Below, one piece after another: positions 13,009-13,816 of a stretch of 13,816 bases of DNA. The DNA is taken from NCBI GenBank assembly GCA_900548125.1, contig URJN01000021.1:1-13816 (forward strand). The letters are read 5' to 3'. Numbering within the stretch: position 1 is the stretch's first letter; every line of letters starts with the position of its first letter. The stretch is from an uncultured Eubacteriales bacterium. GTDB lineage: Bacteria; Bacillota; Clostridia; Christensenellales; Aristaeellaceae. The notes below the pieces were generated by a model. That model did not search any database, was not told where the DNA came from, and saw only the letters and a list, made by a program, of their open reading frames with translations. Both the position numbers and the translations under genes were made by a program.

Positions 13009-13809
13009 ATGAAACTGATTGACCTGACGAAGAATTTGACCGAAGCGGAGAGCGTGCGGGGCATTCGCTGCAACGGGAATGAAGCGGCAGCACAAGCGGA
13101 AAGCACCGTTGCCGTGGAGCATTTGATGGATGTATACGTCAACGAAACGCTGACGATGAAGCTGGTATGCAGTCCGAGCGCATTGCCTGAGCTTGTGCTG
13201 GGGCGGCTGTATTCCGAAGGCATCATCGAAAGTACGGAGGATGTGACGGAACTGTATATCTGCCAGTACGGTTCGCGTGCGCGGGTCATGCTCAACCGTC
13301 AGGCACAGACGGAATCCTCGAAGAATTTTGTGGAAACGACCGGAACCTGCTGCACGGGCAACCATGTGCTGAGCGATGCATTCCGCATGGGGAGCGAACC
13401 AAAGACCGTGCAGCCGATTCATTGGGAGCCGGAGTGGTTTTATCACGCTGCATCGCTGATTCGCGAAGGAACTGCGCTGTTTAACGCGACGCACGGCGTC
13501 CATAGCTGTTATTTGATTCGAGGGGGAGAGGTGCTTCTCTTCCGCGAGGATCTCGGACGGCATAACGCACTGGATAAGGTCATCGGTGCGGCGTTGATGC
13601 AGGGGATTGATTTAAAGCAGTGCGCGCTCTTTTCAAGCGGACGTCTGCCTACGGATATGGTCGCCAAGGCCATTCGCGCGGGCGTTCCCGTTCTGGCATC
13701 CAAGGCTGCGCCGACCGTGCAGGGGATTGAGCTGGCGAAGAAATACCGCCTGATGCTCATCACCGGCGTGCGCGAGGATAAGCTGACTGTCTATAAGCCT
13801 GAAAAATAA
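13009..13809 (+). CDS. fdhD: FdhD sulfurtransferase/chaperone for Mo formate dehydrogenase
   Basis: This 266-residue protein belongs to the FdhD family, which passes sulfur from a cysteine desulfurase to bis-MGD in formate dehydrogenases and so gives the sulfido ligand needed for activity. Conserved blocks are visible: LxLGRLYSEGII-like VLGRLYSEGII (63-73), THGVHSC (161-167), EDLGRHNALDK (180-190), SSGRLPTDMVAK (209-220) and ASKAAPT (230-236). The sulfur-carrying cysteines, spaced CxxC in E. coli (C121, C124), appear here as adjacent C114-C115 in TGTCCTG. The ATG at 13009 was chosen because GAGGA lies 8 bases before it; in-frame ATGs at 12994 and 13000 lack a site. It is the last gene of the mod operon. 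No formate dehydrogenase is in the window. Confidence 0.93.
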   Translation: MKLIDLTKNLTEAESVRGIRCNGNEAAAQAESTVAVEHLMDVYVNETLTMKLVCSPSALPELVLGRLYSEGIIESTEDVTELYICQYGSRARVMLNRQAQTESSKNFVETTGTCCTGNHVLSDAFRMGSEPKTVQPIHWEPEWFYHAASLIREGTALFNATHGVHSCYLIRGGEVLLFREDLGRHNALDKVIGAALMQGIDLKQCALFSSGRLPTDMVAKAIRAGVPVLASKAAPTVQGIELAKKYRLMLITGVREDKLTVYKPEK

Positions 13810-13816
13810 TATTCCC

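Noticed and set aside
1..13816. Mobile elements, CRISPR, tRNA or recent horizontal transfer
   Set aside because: No transposase, terminal repeats, spaced direct repeats, tRNA-like cloverleaf or sharp change in codon use was noticed across the window.

Overview
The window reads as about 14 kb of chromosome from an anaerobic bacterium, most likely a Clostridia-type member of the Bacillota. I infer this from strong AGGAGG-type ribosome sites, near-consensus sigma-A promoters, a moderately high GC content and the gene families present. The exact genus cannot be told from this sequence. No insertion sequence, phage gene, CRISPR array, tRNA or rRNA was seen.

The theme is one system: making, loading and exporting a molybdenum or tungsten pterin enzyme. 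Positions 101-2938 (minus strand) hold a two-gene operon. The first gene encodes a Tat-signal 4x[4Fe-4S] ferredoxin-like protein resembling E. coli YdhY. The second encodes an aldehyde:ferredoxin oxidoreductase (AOR) family enzyme resembling E. coli YdhV. A gene-free stretch of about 510 bp (2939-3451) separates this operon from a divergent tat operon. That stretch carries two good promoters facing opposite ways, a long structured leader in front of ydhY and a short palindrome. Positions 3452-4826 (plus) encode a TatB-like protein, TatA and TatC, which form the translocase the ydhY signal peptide would need. A bidirectional terminator closes this operon and also the convergent mobB gene (4959-5429, minus).

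From 5621 to 10258 (plus) runs a tight Moco biosynthesis operon: a MoeA/MogA-related molybdopterin-binding protein with a Cys-rich tail, moeA, moaC, moaA, and a MOSC-MogA fusion. Three of its junctions overlap or nearly so. From 10403 to 13809 (plus) come modA, modB and modC, an ABC importer for molybdate or tungstate, and then fdhD, a sulfurase-type chaperone for bis-MGD enzymes. An intrinsic terminator sits between modA and modB.

Taken together, ModABC brings in the oxyanion, MoaA and MoaC build the pterin, the MogA and MoeA domains insert the metal, and YdhV uses the cofactor. YdhY would pass electrons and direct export through the adjacent Tat system. MobB and FdhD instead point to bis-MGD enzymes, such as a formate dehydrogenase, elsewhere in the genome. 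MoaD, MoaE and MobA are not in the window, so the pathway here is incomplete. The most notable observations are the clustering of a Tat-exported ferredoxin/AOR pair with its own Tat system, the roughly 290-nt structured leader before ydhY, a TatC lacking the usual signal-peptide-binding glutamate, and RNA structures that could set protein ratios (tatA/tatC, modA/modB).
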